From assembly GCA_905250025.1 (NCBI GenBank), contig CAJNOJ010000111.1, forward strand, positions 171,747 to 235,746: DNA of 64,000 nt. Reading direction: 5' to 3'. The notes beneath the pieces were generated by a model. The model worked only from the letters and a program-made list of their open reading frames with translations. It was not told where the DNA came from and did no database searches. Both the position numbers and the translations under genes were made by a program. Position 1 is the stretch's first letter. Each line of letters opens with the position of its first letter. The stretch comes from Adineta ricciae. Its lineage: Eukaryota > Rotifera > Eurotatoria > Adinetida > Adinetidae. Below, one piece after another: positions 1 through 13,400 of this stretch.

Positions 1-1969
1 GCTAGTTTGATCGGTTCAAATGTATGTGTAACAGGATTCATAATTGTATAATATGGTAAATCATCAATTCCAATTCCATAGACACCTAAACTTCCATCGC
101 GTAGACGAAATGTCCCGTTGAATGATAATAACCCAACGTCAGTATGAAGGATCGACCAGGAAGAAAACGAATCTTGATGAGCACAATCTGTATTACTGCT
201 AACATATACTGCATTGCTGGTATCAATAGCTAAGACATGACAACTAGGAAACGAAAGAAACTCGAATGAAAATGCTATTCGGTAGAAAAGTCTGACATAC
301 CTTTGAGCGGTACTTGTATCATTAGATGATTTGGATGTGACGAATAAAGGTCGCTGAATGAAGATGTTATCCGATGGCATAATCTTCCAATCACTCCAGA
401 GATTATCCTTCTGTTCGATGCGGTGGATTTTTTCATCATTAAATACAGCAAAGCAATATAATTTCAAGAGAATATTTGTTCCGATCCAACCACACGATGG
501 TCCACTCTTGAGATTTGCGTCTATTCAGCAAATGAAATCGGCTTGGTGGTCAATGCAACTGTTATTTACCTGAATGTACAGTAACATGCACATCTTCTGT
601 GGTTGAAGTTTCATTCATGGCTATTGCCATTAGGCGATGGTCGATGTCACGATAAAAACAATAAGCTGTGCGATTGATTGCGATGAAACATGATCGTTCA
701 CCGTATATTTTACCAATTCGTTGATCTACGATCAGGAAGTCGTTATTCTTTGGATCAATTGTAATTGAAAGCAAATTTGAATGATTAGTTTCGACATAAC
801 ATACAACTGTTCCATCAAATTGGGTTAATACGTTGGGCAAACCGATTACTGTCTCATTGATGTGATAAAATGAGAGAATTCCATGTCTACTAATAGTGAA
901 AATCAACAATCTATTCATTTCATTATCAATTCCAAAACAATAACGTTTATTTTCTGTCCAAGAACATTCGATTCGTTCGAGTTCTTGGATATCCGGCGAA
1001 TCGAGAATGAAATAATCAAACTGTAGATCATCACCTTCAATCTGTCGAATATTTACATTATGAAAGACTCCGTTATCAACTTCTTTCACCAAACATGATG
1101 AGATATATGTTTCATCGGTGCAATGAACGAAATCTTCGATCTTCAAGTTACCACAATTACTCAGTTTCGACCAATAATATTCACCCATACAACGACAACG
1201 GCGACTAGCAACACCAGGACGAAGATCACAGGTGATACCCAGATCAAGGCGACATTCATTATCATATTCGCAAACTAAATGGACAATTTAATTTTTCATA
1301 CAGAAAATCTAATCATCACCAACTTTCGTTTCGACCTTTCTTTCGTTCTAAAAATTGACTATAAACTTAACGAAGTCATATGGAGAGAGAAAACTTTACC
1401 ACATTGTTGGATATTCTCATTCCAGAAGAACGTTGTTTCACATAAACAGTGTTTTTCGTTCAAATCATATTCATATTCACAAAACAAATTGCGAGATAGA
1501 GAACAGTCTTCATGATTGATACACTTCGCACCGTACAACAGATTTCGTTCGGATGTTGTCGTCAGTGTTGGATTTGACGATGTTTCATTTGAACCTAACG
1601 ATGTCTCCCAATGTTCTTCGATTGTGACAGTTGAATTGTATACCATTATTGTTGAAATATTCATTGCCGAGCAATCGTAAATTGGACATGATGTCTCCAG
1701 TACCAATAGTGATGAAAGTAATGCAATTGCCACGATAAAACATGATATAACAAACGAAATTGGAAGGCAATAATACACATAGACATAGTTCTAAATTCAC
1801 AATTCGTCATTTCAAGGAAGAGATCTTCTGAACGTACCTTTCGTCGACAAGAAGCCGATCCATGACTTTCAATTTCAGAAGAAACATTCTCATGTTTCAA
1901 TGATGGCACAACATCCTCTTGTTGAATAACATAAACCGGAAAACGTATTCTAAAACAGTCGAATTGCAT
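1..1969 (-). CDS. Type II membrane protein with Cys-rich EGF/EB-like modules, partial
   Basis: Exons 1838-1969, 1400-1790, 570-1274, 301-520 and 1-243 join in frame at GT/AG sites; the last exon runs off the left edge, so the C-terminus is missing. The protein opens with about 50 cytoplasmic residues, then one hydrophobic segment (about residues 52-73) followed at once by a Cys-rich ectodomain, which fits a type II or signal-anchor topology. Two cysteine modules of EB/EGF type follow (pattern ending C-x-C before YYWS in the second); the intron at 1275-1399 splits the linker between them. The rest is rich in N-glycosylation sequons and aromatic beta-strand-like stretches with WSDW and WSI motifs, possibly a propeller; that is inference. 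No specific family recognised. The ATG at 1967-1969 has an in-frame stop 18 nt upstream (TAA, 1985-1987). Confidence 0.6.
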
Positions 1970-2540
1970 CGCCTGATCATCCGTTCTTTACTCACCGTTG
2001 TTGCGTTGTATGTACAACCAAATGTAAATGTCGTAAATACGAAGTTCTAAACATTGAAATATTTTTCCCATCGCAAATCTTTCTAAACTCAACTCACGTC
2101 CTTTCTTTAAACATATCCATCAATACAATCGAAACCGACTGACTGACAATTATCCGTGATTCTTCGACATAATAACCTTTGCCAACAGTTTGTCGCCTAA
2201 TGCCATCTGTCGAATGACATTCCGTGATTGGCTGAATCGCTCGTATGTGTGTTTTCACCATCGTAGTAAAGTTTAGTGATGGAATGATATGTGTGACAGG
2301 GAATAACAGCAGAGAGATAGAGGATAAATCTGGCTGATATCGAGGTAGAATCCTTTTCTTTCTGTACTTTCTCGTGATTGTTTTTCTTATTCTATATGGA
2401 CTGATTTTCATCGAAATGTTTTGTGTTTTAGAATATACGATGGTCAGTTATCAATCGAATTTGATCATGTTGTAATTCAATTTTTCAACAGATAACGAAG
2501 AGCGAAATTTATTTTTATTATTTTCTCTAAAGTTTTAATC

Positions 2541-2552
2541 GCAATATCACAG
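2541..2552 (+). promoter_or_regulatory. Candidate spliced-leader acceptor of the ZCCHC14-like gene
   Basis: GCAATATCACAG ends 8 nt before the ATG with no candidate coding exon upstream. It fits a trans-splice acceptor; a cis-spliced 5' UTR exon is the alternative. Confidence 0.45.
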
Positions 2553-2560
2553 ACTTCTTC

Positions 2561-5500
2561 ATGTTAAATCAAGAACAAATCCATCGATATTTTAATCATT
2601 TAAGTGGAGCGAAACGGATTGAATTTCTCTATGGTTTATTACATTTGTGTCAACCATTAGAACTGCGTTATTTGGGAACTTGTCTAGAAGAAATCGCACG
2701 CAAAGATTATGAATATCTGTATCATGCAGAACAGAAGACCAATCACTTACCAGCACAGACACCCACAATAACTACCAATAGTGATTCCACAAATCCACAA
2801 GCAGATCTTGGACCAGATGACAAATTAGATTTAACGGATCAATTTACGCGGGCACATGCAATTGTTGATATTGGTAATCACGTCAGATTTTTGCGCTTCT
2901 TGACAACTTTTGTTTTGTTTTTCTTTAGCTCTTCTCTGGGCGAAAAATCGTCCATGTGCCGTGCGATTATTTCGTCGGTTGAAAGCGAGTGAAAGTATCA
3001 AATTAGTCGATATGCTTCTCGAACGTGATGATTTGGATGAGAGGACCATGGATGAAATTCTAATCATATTCTGTCTCGCTGCAAATCATCCAGCGTTCAG
3101 TTTCGATATGCGTACCCAAATATCGCAAATTCTCAAAGAATTAGAGAAAAGACAGCGAAAAATGAAATTATTACAAAGTAGCAATAATAATAACAACAAC
3201 AATCTCGAGGAAGACATAATCGATCCAATTGATGAAGCAAGCTGCTGTCGACAACATTTACCATCGTCAGCGTTATTAAATTCAAGTACACTCAGTGTAC
3301 ATGCATCACGTAAGAAACTCTTCTTACCGGTAGATTTAATAGGAAGTTTTGTAATGTTTTGGTCTTTCAGCTTTATTAACACGATTAGCCGTGGTTAATT
3401 ATGATACAGATTCAACTCCAATGAGAATTCTAATCAAAGCTGATTGGTCGGATAATAATTCTACTTTAACATGGAAATCTACTAATGATATTCGGTCATT
3501 TCATTTACAAGTATGTTGTTCAAACATGAGCAAAACAAATTCTTAAAAATCGAATCTCATTTTAGTTATCTAATATTGTTTATCATGATGATGTTCGATT
3601 AGAACGTTTAATGAATATCTCGGGATATTTACGTGATATTGGCTCTTCCACTGAATCTGATATTGAACTAATGAAAAAGAATATCGCGACATACATGGCG
3701 TAAGTGGAAGATCTATTTTCGAAGGGAGAAACACGTGAATATTTGATTTTGTAGCCATCTTGTCTATTTCTCGTCATATATTTCGACGATATCAACTTTA
3801 GCTAAATTTTTTAATTCATCTTTGAAACTTGTTGATTCCAAGCAACGTTTGTATAACTCCAGTAATGGTTTTGATGAATCCTTATCATCATCTTCTTCTT
3901 TTTCCAATGGAATGACTCCACTTCGTAAGTGATGCGTTGAATTTCAGTCGAAAAGGTTTCTTTGCGCGTTTCAGAATGTGAATTACCTGTTCAGCAACAG
4001 AATGAATCTGAGAATAAAACGCTTTGTTCACCAAAACTGTCTTCAGGTACGAGTAAATCGAAACAGCAAACAGATGTAGCGAAACAAGCTCGTTCAATAA
4101 TTCCAACGCATAACGGCACACAGACAGGATTAGAAGTTCGTTCGGAAGAAACTCAAACCGATCGAATGCCTGGACCCGGATTTATACTTGCTGAACATCA
4201 AGATTATCTTCGAAGATATTCAATGGAAGAAGTAAATTCACTCGGAAATTTGCGTCTCGTCATGCGATGAAATTTCTATTTTAGTTAGCCAAATTAACAC
4301 CCTCAGATCTTGTTGCTGATGGGCTTGATACTAGTACGGCTCAATTATTATGCGATGCTTTAGACGATTTAAAGTAAACTGAAATGAGTCGAATGACAGC
4401 AGATGCTTATTTCCGACAATTTTTTTTCTCTCTTTAGACCAATGAGTATCCATCTGAACAGTAGTAACAGTAAAAATCCTCGATCACCGTGTACATTTGT
4501 TCAGGTGCCTACGCCTCCCGCGCCAACCTCATCATCGTCACCACCACCACCATTATTAGATGCTGCTTTGATGGCTGTTGTTCAACAACAACCACCACCA
4601 GCACAAGCATCATCCTCCTCGTCCTCATCGTCGTCGCGTACACCACCTCCTACAAATTCTGATCGAAATCAATTCGACCCGATTCTAATTAACTTAGTCG
4701 GTGTAGATCCATCTTTATTGTCAAGTTCGAGTCCAAAACTGTCAAAAACAACAGCATCTACTAGTGCACCATCAGGAGCAACGAATGGTCTTCCTCTACC
4801 ACCGTTACCTTTACCGCCGACGTCATCCAACGGCCCTTCACAACCTCCACACCATATACCATTATTAGCTGCACATCCTTTTCTATATAATTCGGTCGAA
4901 CCATATATATTTCCACTAACTATTCCGCCTGGCTATTCGCCAGCAACACCTGATTTCATGCGATTATTCGCTTCAAATATGCCACCTGTACCCACAAATC
5001 TTTCTAATCCGCAAGGTGCCAATTTCATTCAACCATCCAATATTACACAGGGGTCTGCATCAAATACTCGTTCAACTACGCAAACCAACGGTAGGAATAC
5101 ACCGCCTGAACAAAACGGACAAAACCATCGTCCATCTCCTCCACCGCAATCAACAGCGAACACATCTTTATCTGCATCATCGCGGCATCACCACCATCAT
5201 CAACAGCAGCATCATCACTCACAATCACACCATCGTCACAGGCAATATCACCAATCCGACTCCATGCAGTATCAGCAACAAAACGGATTTCACTCCCAAC
5301 AACGACAATCGCAGTCATCTTACTCCCAACAGCAGCCACACATGAAACCCAAAGCCTGTTTTACATGTGGCGATGTTGGACATCTTGCATTTGCCTGTCC
5401 GGAACAGTTTCCATCTGACTCCACTTATTCACATAACAATAGAGGTAAACTCCACTCGAAATTCTCTGCCAGAAACGAAAAACCCTTCTTATTTTCAGAA

Positions 5501-5614
5501 GGTTATAAATTAGACTATCGTCCGCGTCAAAGTACATCCACAAATCTCCAATCACAGCAACGGCAAATGCGTTCAAATTCAAATTCAAAAACTAAACTTC
5601 ATGATAATAGTTAA
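2561..5614 (+). CDS. ZCCHC14: ZCCHC14-like protein (PX-like region, SAM domain, CCHC zinc knuckle)
   Basis: Exons 2561-2873, 2929-3309, 3371-3510, 3566-3699, 3755-3924, 3975-4231, 4285-4373, 4438-5444 and 5499-5614 give 868 aa. The N-terminus has the ZCCHC2/ZCCHC14 signature (LSGAKRIEFLYGLL, RKDYEYL) and the later NHPAFSF motif of that family. A PX-like region (about 230-325) follows, then a SAM domain (about 450-495) that appears only after splicing at 4231/4285 (MEELAKLTPSDLV). A long low-complexity Pro/Ser/His/Gln region leads to one CX2CX4HX4C knuckle (C801-C814). In humans ZCCHC14 binds RNA through its SAM domain and recruits TENT4 poly(A) polymerases; the same role here is inference. 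The final intron (5445-5498, 54 nt) is a multiple of three without a stop, so it could also be retained. An acceptor-like AG lies 8 nt before the ATG. Confidence 0.9.
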
Positions 5615-6322
5615 TCACCTTTCATTTTCGTTCTTTCTTCTTTTTCACTCTTCTTTCTAACTCATTATAACAATGCTACATATCACGACCTTCTTTTTTT
5701 CTATTATCCTCATCTCCTATGTTCCTTTCCTTTCGTTCTGTCTTTCGTCTCTCGTTTCGTTTCTGTAACAGCGACGTCCGCCAGTTTTTACGACATGCGT
5801 TCAACTCACCCCACCTTTAATATACATATATATATATTTGCAACTATTCTTTATTAAAAAAACCTGAGAATGAATATACCAAATCAAGTTTTATTTGCTC
5901 AATAGTATGACGCTTGCGTCAACTTAAAAAAATCGGTTCAATGGAGAGAAAGAAAACCTTTCGTTTTATTCGTTTTTCATCACAAAAAATAATAAATTAA
6001 TCTAGCTAATCTTTCTGATATACATTCATTCATTTCACACGCACACACACGTATTACTACAATAATAAACAGAATAAAGGAGGTGTAGAATAGAAGTCGC
6101 AGCAACGAAGTTAGTCAAACAAAACAAAAAGAATTTCTCAGGAGAGAGCAATTATACAAATAAAACATTCAGACAGTTGAACACGAAACACACACCAAGA
6201 AAAATAAGAAGAAGAATTCTTCTGTGTATATACATAGGTCATGGCTTTTCTATAAAATCGACATGTACAAAACGACAAGAGATTGATACTAAGAAGTTAT
6301 GAAAAGGAGACTATATGAAGTT
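5615..6322. other. Convergent 3' intergenic region
   Basis: Non-coding stretch between the convergent ZCCHC14-like and RhoGEF genes. It is pyrimidine-rich at the left and A-rich at the right, with a short TA run near 5820-5837 and AATAAA-like hexamers near 5980 and 6070. No ORF or RNA gene was recognised; it should hold both 3' UTRs. Confidence 0.6.
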
Positions 6323-9300
6323 TCAATCGAGATCGGAATCTGCTGATGATGTTTCATCATGAATCGATCGTTGCCAAGTTTTCAAACGTTGTTCAAGTAT
6401 TGTTTGCCATGCGTATTGTAAACATTTACTTGGATAACGGATTTTATATGGCATAGTTGGTTTATCTGACAGAAATATCAATGCATCTTGACCTATAAAG
6501 AAACAATTCGATGAGAATGCAATCAAAACATCTTCGCGAAACAACATACGTTCATCACTTGATCGAAAGTCGACAATGTCATTCAAATAAATCGCATTGC
6601 AAACCAATGTCAAGCGAGTATCAGTGGTATTCCGTTGTGTTAATAAAAGCATGTCATTTAGAAGGACAGCCCATGTCTAGATAAGAATAAAATTAGATTA
6701 GAAGATAAAACAACAACAATTCGACTTACTTCAATGTAGTTTTTATTTTCATTTTGCAATCGAAGTACACCGGAGAAGATAATATGACGATTTCGTCCTG
6801 TCAGTACCACAGGCTACAAACAAAACATGAATATTTCTAAGCAAATTTCGACTTTATTTTCTTACTTGAATCGATTTGGTGAATTGAAGACGATTTTGCA
6901 ATTCAATGATGTCACTATCTTCGGTATTGTTCATTAATGATGATGTTCCACTGGCACTGTTCAATGACATTGTTGTCGTGCAATGATTATGACTCGTCGA
7001 TGTTGATGACGAGGAGGAGGAAGACGATGATGAGACGTGTAATGAACATTGACGTAGTTCTGTTTGACAAGAAGGAGTTAATTGTTTTGTATTTCGAAAA
7101 GGACATTTGTCAATTTACCTTTGAGAACATGAAGAAGATAATTTGCATCATTTGCATTTTCACATGAACAACATAAAACATCTAATTGATTGGCGAGATT
7201 ATCGATGTGATTTAACGGTATTTGTAGGAACTGTTCAATTGTGAGTGTCGAATGGTTTCCTTGGATGAATCGTTGGAAACTAGCGCATTTTCTCAATTGT
7301 TTCAATTGAGAACAGGCATCGACATAGCCCGATATGTAACGGGTGAATGCTTCACAAATTAATTGAGTTTTCTCGTGAAAAATCTTTCCAATCGAGCCCA
7401 CAATTGTTCGTTCAGATAATATTTGTAAACGACTTAGTTGATATCTTGAAATAGCGAGAATCTACACAAATCAATAATGAGAATTGTTCTATGAATCAGA
7501 ATCGTTCAACTTACCTTTTCGATATTTTGAAATAATTTCGCGTGTTCGTTCGAGGAAATTAAGTAGTGTTTCAATGGTCGAGAATATAACTGTACGCCAA
7601 GTTCAATTTGATTAATAAAATCTTTTTCAATGTCGATCAAGTGTGTCACATCACGTTCATACGATTCCGAAATGAATTGCTAAAAGAAGAGGTGAATTTT
7701 ACGAAATGAGTATTGATGACAGCGAACTTACAAATCGATTTTCTTGATCGCCATCGGAATATGGATTACTTTCTGAACCAACACCTGATTCACTTCCATC
7801 GCTTTGTAACTCGGAAGTTTTGCGATTGATTGGTGACATTAATAAAGATTGTTGATAATCCATACTGCGAAGAGTTGGTGAGAACAAATTTCGATTCAAC
7901 GGTTCATGTTGATCAATAGAATTCATCACAATTTTATCGATTTTAACTGCATTCGATTCAACGGATCGACGATACAATTGAAGAGTAATGGGTAACGGTA
8001 AATTTCTATTGATATCAACAAATCGATAAGATATTTTCTTCAGAAGAATAGTTACGTTCATACCTGATCAATTTCTTTACCGCTTTGGCTTGTGTACGTG
8101 AAACATTGATATCATTTACTTGTAAAAGTACATCACCAGACATTGGCCGAGTGCATGAAGGACCAATAGCGGATTTGACTTCACTTATCGTACACGGAAA
8201 TCCTGATGAAAATCGAATTTCATCGCGATCATGGATATCAACCTGAAAACACGTGAAACTTAAGAACTATAACTCTTCTTGTCAAACTTCGGCCTTACAT
8301 TGATGAGAAGTCCATTAGAATTCTCGGATTTCTTCGATAAAACTCGATTCGTTTTTCTCATTTGTGAAGATGAGTTGTCAACATTCAATGCCACTCGTTT
8401 ATGTCTTCCAATTGACTCCGGTAACAAACAATACCACTTAAATTTCATTGAATTCTAAACAAAACAATCAGTCATTTTACACCCTGGAATATTATTCTAA
8501 CAGAATATATCACATCTCGTTTCACACTTTCAGATAATCGATTTTCTTACCTTGTTGCAACTGGTTGTTTTAAGAAGAGTCTTCATATTGAATGACATGC
8601 ATCCGATTAAGTCACTTCTAAAATATAATATATAAATAAAAAATGACGAATGAACAACGATGGATATATATAATCTGTTTTTCTTCCTTTGATTCGAAAG
8701 AGAGATAGTCGTCAGACGAACGTATGTGTTGTTCAGGGAGAAAAGATAGAGAATCTCCTTTTACACGTGGAAGAAAGAAAGAGAGAAACAAGCGAAGATG
8801 ATTTGATTACTGTTTTCACACAAATATTCGAACTTGTCATAATAATGCTCGTTTGAAGATTGTATTCACTTACTTTTTGTTTGATATCGATTGATAATAC
8901 ACAGATATTGTTAGGCGTTTCGATGAATTTGACAGATTGGCTTTATTGAAAGGTCTGAAAAATGAACAATTCAGCTCGATTTCTTGTTTCTTCCATGATT
9001 TGACTTACATCTCAAATTTTTCATCGTAAACTGGAGAAGTTGTTCCTTGGATGATCTTCGAACATTGTTCATAGTGCTGAGGATAAGTTACTTTGACGAA
9101 TGTATTCATTTTCGGTGAATCACTCAGATTTGTTAATTGCCGAGCACGTAATACTGAATAGATGTAGATATTAATTATCGGTGAAAAGTTCTATATGCGT
9201 TGTTTGCTTACCGTGTAAGATTAATGTGAAATCATCTGTTTGATTTTCATTGGAAATTGAATATGCAATACATAATGAACCTGGAACAAATGATTAGATG

Positions 9301-9528
9301 AATGCAATACTTTGCCATGAAAATGTTCATACCTCGTTTGGAATGATTCGATGATGACGTTGGCTTTTCGCTGATTGCCGTTTTCGATGGGGATAACATT
9401 GTACATGGGACGAAATATTTCGTTTTCTTCACATAATCAACAAAATGATTTGTCAATGACCGCTTATTCGATGAAGTTGATGATAATAGTAAACCTTCGT
9501 AATTATGAAGATCATCATTGGTATTCAT
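6323..9528 (-). CDS. Rho guanine-nucleotide exchange factor, C2-PDZ-DH-PH
   Basis: Thirteen exons (9333-9528, 9212-9280, 9009-9153, 8874-8954, 8551-8617, 8299-8454, 8064-8242, 7732-8005, 7515-7679, 7119-7461, 6866-7059, 6730-6813, 6323-6676) give 768 aa. Domains in order: a C2 domain (about 66-186; LILHVLRARQLTNL, TTSPVYDEKF), a PDZ domain (about 239-320; GDVLLQVNDINVS), a DH/RhoGEF domain (about 389-560; ISESYERDVTHLIDIEKDFI at its start) and a PH domain (about 623-755; FSGVLRLQ, WAVLLNDMLLLTQR). DH-PH tandems load GTP on Rho-family GTPases; PDZ and C2 suggest membrane or junction targeting. I do not recognise a vertebrate orthologue with this order, so no symbol is given. The largest intron (8618-8873, 256 nt) interrupts the C2 domain. 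A Ser/Thr-rich insert separates DH from PH. Confidence 0.85.
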
Positions 9529-9563
9529 GATGATTAGACAAAAACAGAAAGAAGAATTCTTAT

Positions 9564-9573
9564 CTGAAATATG
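9564..9573 (-). promoter_or_regulatory. Candidate spliced-leader acceptor of the RhoGEF gene
   Basis: On the minus strand CATATTTCAG precedes the ATG by 35 nt, with no coding exon found further upstream. Confidence 0.4.
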
Positions 9574-9730
9574 AGAAAAATGAATAAGTGGAAATGAGTT
9601 GAGATCAATATATATATATACGCATATTTCTGTTCGAAAGAAAAATAAACAAAAATTCTTTTCTTTCTAACTATACGTCTCTTTATATATATATTGCGAT
9701 AGTTTAACCCCCTGTTTCTTTTCTAATTAT

Positions 9731-9815
9731 CAGTCTGTCTGTCTGTCTGTCTGTCCAGATATTAGCAGGGACATGCAAAACTACAGCTCCCCTGCTAATC
9801 ACCACAACAGACAGT
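9731..9815. repeat. Nested inverted repeat with GTCT microsatellite
   Basis: A (GTCT)n run (9733-9755) is followed by a perfect 10-bp inverted repeat, ATTAGCAGGG (9761-9770) and CCCTGCTAAT (9790-9799), enclosing a 19-nt loop. The downstream ACAGACAG can pair with the GTCT run, giving an outer stem. It lies about 200 nt upstream of the RhoGEF 5' end. Function unknown. Confidence 0.6.
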
Positions 9816-12800
9816 CTGATTGACTGAATGAATACAAGCATAATGATTGAGATATGATCATTGGACACCAGTACTGTTCGAAGAAGAGAATGACACAAGA
9901 AAATTATATCATTGTTTTCTTCTCGTTTCTCTCTCTTTTTCTCTCGGGAGAGTAAAGTTTCGTTTTGATGAAAAAAGATCATTTCAAAAGCATATGTTTC
10001 AACGAATCCTTGATCACGCGAGATTCTTTTCAACTTATGAACTGTCGAATATGAAATTTGTTGATGAACATTCTATGATAAGATGCACACATTGATTTCG
10101 AACTCAATTTCGGACGCATGCCATCGATCTCTCATCGCATCTGTGTGCAACTATTTGACGATGAGATGTCATTCGAATTGTTGGACATTTTTCACTAGAT
10201 AAACAAAAAGAAAAATGTTCACACATCCAAAACGTTTCGTTTTGATTATCAAATATCTGCAAAATCGACTCGAAAATGATCATGTTGCTTGCACCTGCTA
10301 TGTTGTCCTTCCCTACTATGAAAATAGCTAATGTTTCATCGAACGAAGACAGGTATATCTATTTACATTAATCCCTACAGATCGGTGACACTTGATTTTC
10401 AAATGATATACTTCAAGTAATCTAGTCTAATGAGATTTTTTTCGTTTTGCGACATTTTCTCAAGTCTGAACGAACTGAAACATCAACTTGGACGGACACA
10501 TGCTCGAATTACACGGTGAGAAACTATCACGCGAAAAAAGGAAAACGCAGAAACCAACTCGTCGGATCGGATTAGATATAAATAACTTAATGACATAATT
10601 ATTATAAGTGTTCTCGATTATCCTTTTGCCGGTCAGTTCAATCGTTTACTTACTTGAAATGGAAGCAAGTGAGACGTTGTTTTCGACGTGTGCGTGTATC
10701 TTTCTAACGATTTCTCGTTATGGGTCATTATTTCGAATGAGGAAATGACAAATCTCCGGAACAAAAATCAAACGATGCTCGCTCAGTCACCTGCCGTTCA
10801 TCGACATGATGATAATGTCATATCTGTTTGTATATAAAAAATTCATCAATGATCCCGAACATGAAAAAAAGAAGGAAATCATCATCTCTCTCTCTCTCTC
10901 TTTCCTCTACAGTAGTATGTAAACAAGTCATGAGTGAGCAAATATAAAAACGATCCAATTTCTTCGAGTGTGAAAAAATACAAAGTCTCTTACTTCACGT
11001 TTGAACGCTGTTGAAACTAATTTTATTATAATAAGCTGTTTGACTTTTAACAGTAACGATGAAAAACGACTGACAAGATGATCTCATCCAGGTTGAACAA
11101 TCGAATTTTCTTCTCATGCTCTTTTTTCTTGTTCGAGGTGAGAATTTAATTGTCATTCAAACAAGCCGCCTCAACATTCGAATGTCATGACAGACAAAAA
11201 AAAATGAGCATGAAGAGGAAAATCATCCGTTATAGACAACGGCACGTGAAAAGAAGATGATGAATACTTGACATGGAAAATTTGATTAAAATACATCGAG
11301 TCGGTTCGATTATGAACAATGTGCCGACACGAAATCAAGAGGAGAAAGAAGAAGTTCACTCATTCATTGAATTCAAACAAAAGAAAAAACATGATTCGGA
11401 GAACAAACGACTACATTTCATGCTTGCTCAGTTAACAAGTCAATGTTAATTTTAATTGATAAGAAAAACAAGAACAGAGATTGTTCATGTGAAACTTCAA
11501 GAAAACGAAATGGTTTCACTTTGTGAGCAAATGACAGGTGAATATTCCCAGGAAACGACAAAACACAGAACGTTCATGTAATCGTCATCAGTCAAAAATG
11601 TCCTTTTTCATTTATTTGATGTTCATGTAATCATATTTAATGGTTACTGCTGTGTTCAGCCGCTATTTGCAGAACATATCAAACAAAACGAAAAGGACAA
11701 ATTAACGTTGAAAGATATTTTTAAGAAAGAGAACAAATCATTGCATAATGAGAAATTCCGAATCGACATATTTTCTTCGATCGAAACTATCCATTTCCGT
11801 TTGTGGTCGAAAAACGGATATTTTCCTTTCGTTATTGTAATACAATAGGAAAAAAAGATATCTCATAAGTGTGTGTGGTGAATATGGAAAAACATCCACT
11901 CGAAATGGAGTATTAACAAGCAAATGTTGCTCGGACACACCGGAAAATTGACACCTCCGTGTCGAAACTATGTTGGAGAAATATCGTCTGGTGTGTTCTT
12001 CTCTCTCTTTACTGCAAGATGTTTTTTGTTTCGAGTGAGGAAAATCAAGTCTGAGCGAACTTGTTAGGGATCAGAAGAAAAGAAAGAGAAACAAGGCGTT
12101 GGCTTTCGTTTACATTTAACACTTGATGAAAGGACTTAATCCAAATAAGATCTATGACATATATCTNTGACGTAAATGTATATCGATGATTTTTCTTGCG
12201 TAGAAGTTGTCAAGCATCAGATAAAATAGTTTCACTTATATTGTTGAAAACGTGTTGACGATTTTCTTTTATGTCGATGAAAAGTTTTTTTATCACTGAA
12301 CATCTGTCTTAGATTTGTCATTAAAAAAAAAGCTGATTAGAAGGCTAAAATAACAAGCGTGGTACATTCGATCTGGTATATTTCACCTTTCTTGATTAAC
12401 ACAGATTGTGCCAGATAAACACGAAAAATGAAAAGCATCCTCTACGAATCAGCAGATAGATATACTAATTGGCTTCGTCTTCGCTATCGATGCTGCAGAA
12501 ATAGCAATGTTTATCTGGTAAAATACAGGTGGTATATTTCCACAGGGGAACACTTCTAATTGCTCAATTGCTTTTGACTTCATTATAAAACATTCATTCA
12601 TATCTTGTTGATGTTCCACCATCATGTACAATGTATACCTTAGGAAGTGATGACTTTGTTGCCCTTACTGTTCATCTGAGCAGATTATAAATTGCAGTAA
12701 GCAATAATTAAGAATACGAACTGCCGATGGTTCTTGAGCAAATCAATATCGAAGTGGGTAGTATCTAATTCATTCAACTGCGTTATAATAAGAAAAGTAG

Positions 12801-13400
12801 ACTAAGATATGATTGATCACAACAACATCTCTAGTAAATCTATTATCAATTCAATTAGCAATTCATAAGTGTATTTAATAATCTGATACAAATATAAAAA
12901 CTAATTTTGTTGAACGATACGTCAAAAGATGTCTTCTGGGAATTTGATTGGCTCATGCATTTCATTATCGATCAAAAATATAGTTCATATTGATAGTTGA
13001 AGTCTATGTGATAGATCCCACGAATGGGAAAAAATTTATACTGGAGATTCAATTTTAGATATGTCTACTCTCAACTATGATCAATAGAATATTGGAAGCT
13101 AGTAAAACAGTTACAATAAACAGTGATTATTAAAGGCAAGAGAAATTTACTCTCTCTTCGAACCTGCTGATTTTATCCCTACCGTTGGAATATCAAAGAG
13201 TATGTTTTGATCTTACTCATTCTTTCTTTCAATGACAGGATAAGATGTCGAGATAAAATATATCCATCTAGTCTATTATCTTTTCCAGTTAGTGACATGA
13301 AAACTTGTTTTTTTTTCAAAATTATATTCGAAACACACAATATCCAAGGTGAATTTCTCATCAATTCAACTTTCTTCTTCTATTTGGTGATATTTGCTGA
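9816..13400. other. Gene-poor stretch
   Basis: No reading frame with recognisable family similarity or plausible spliced structure was found. It holds short stop-bounded frames only, a (CT)n microsatellite and one ambiguous base (N at 12167). It could contain regulatory DNA or undetected 5' exons of the RhoGEF gene. Confidence 0.5.
10884..10902. repeat. (CT)n microsatellite
   Basis: About nine CT units inside the gene-poor stretch. Confidence 0.8.

Noticed and set aside
2094-2411. Open frame of 105 codons on the minus strand
   Set aside because: No family similarity, codon use or splice context; it lies in the divergent spacer between two real genes.
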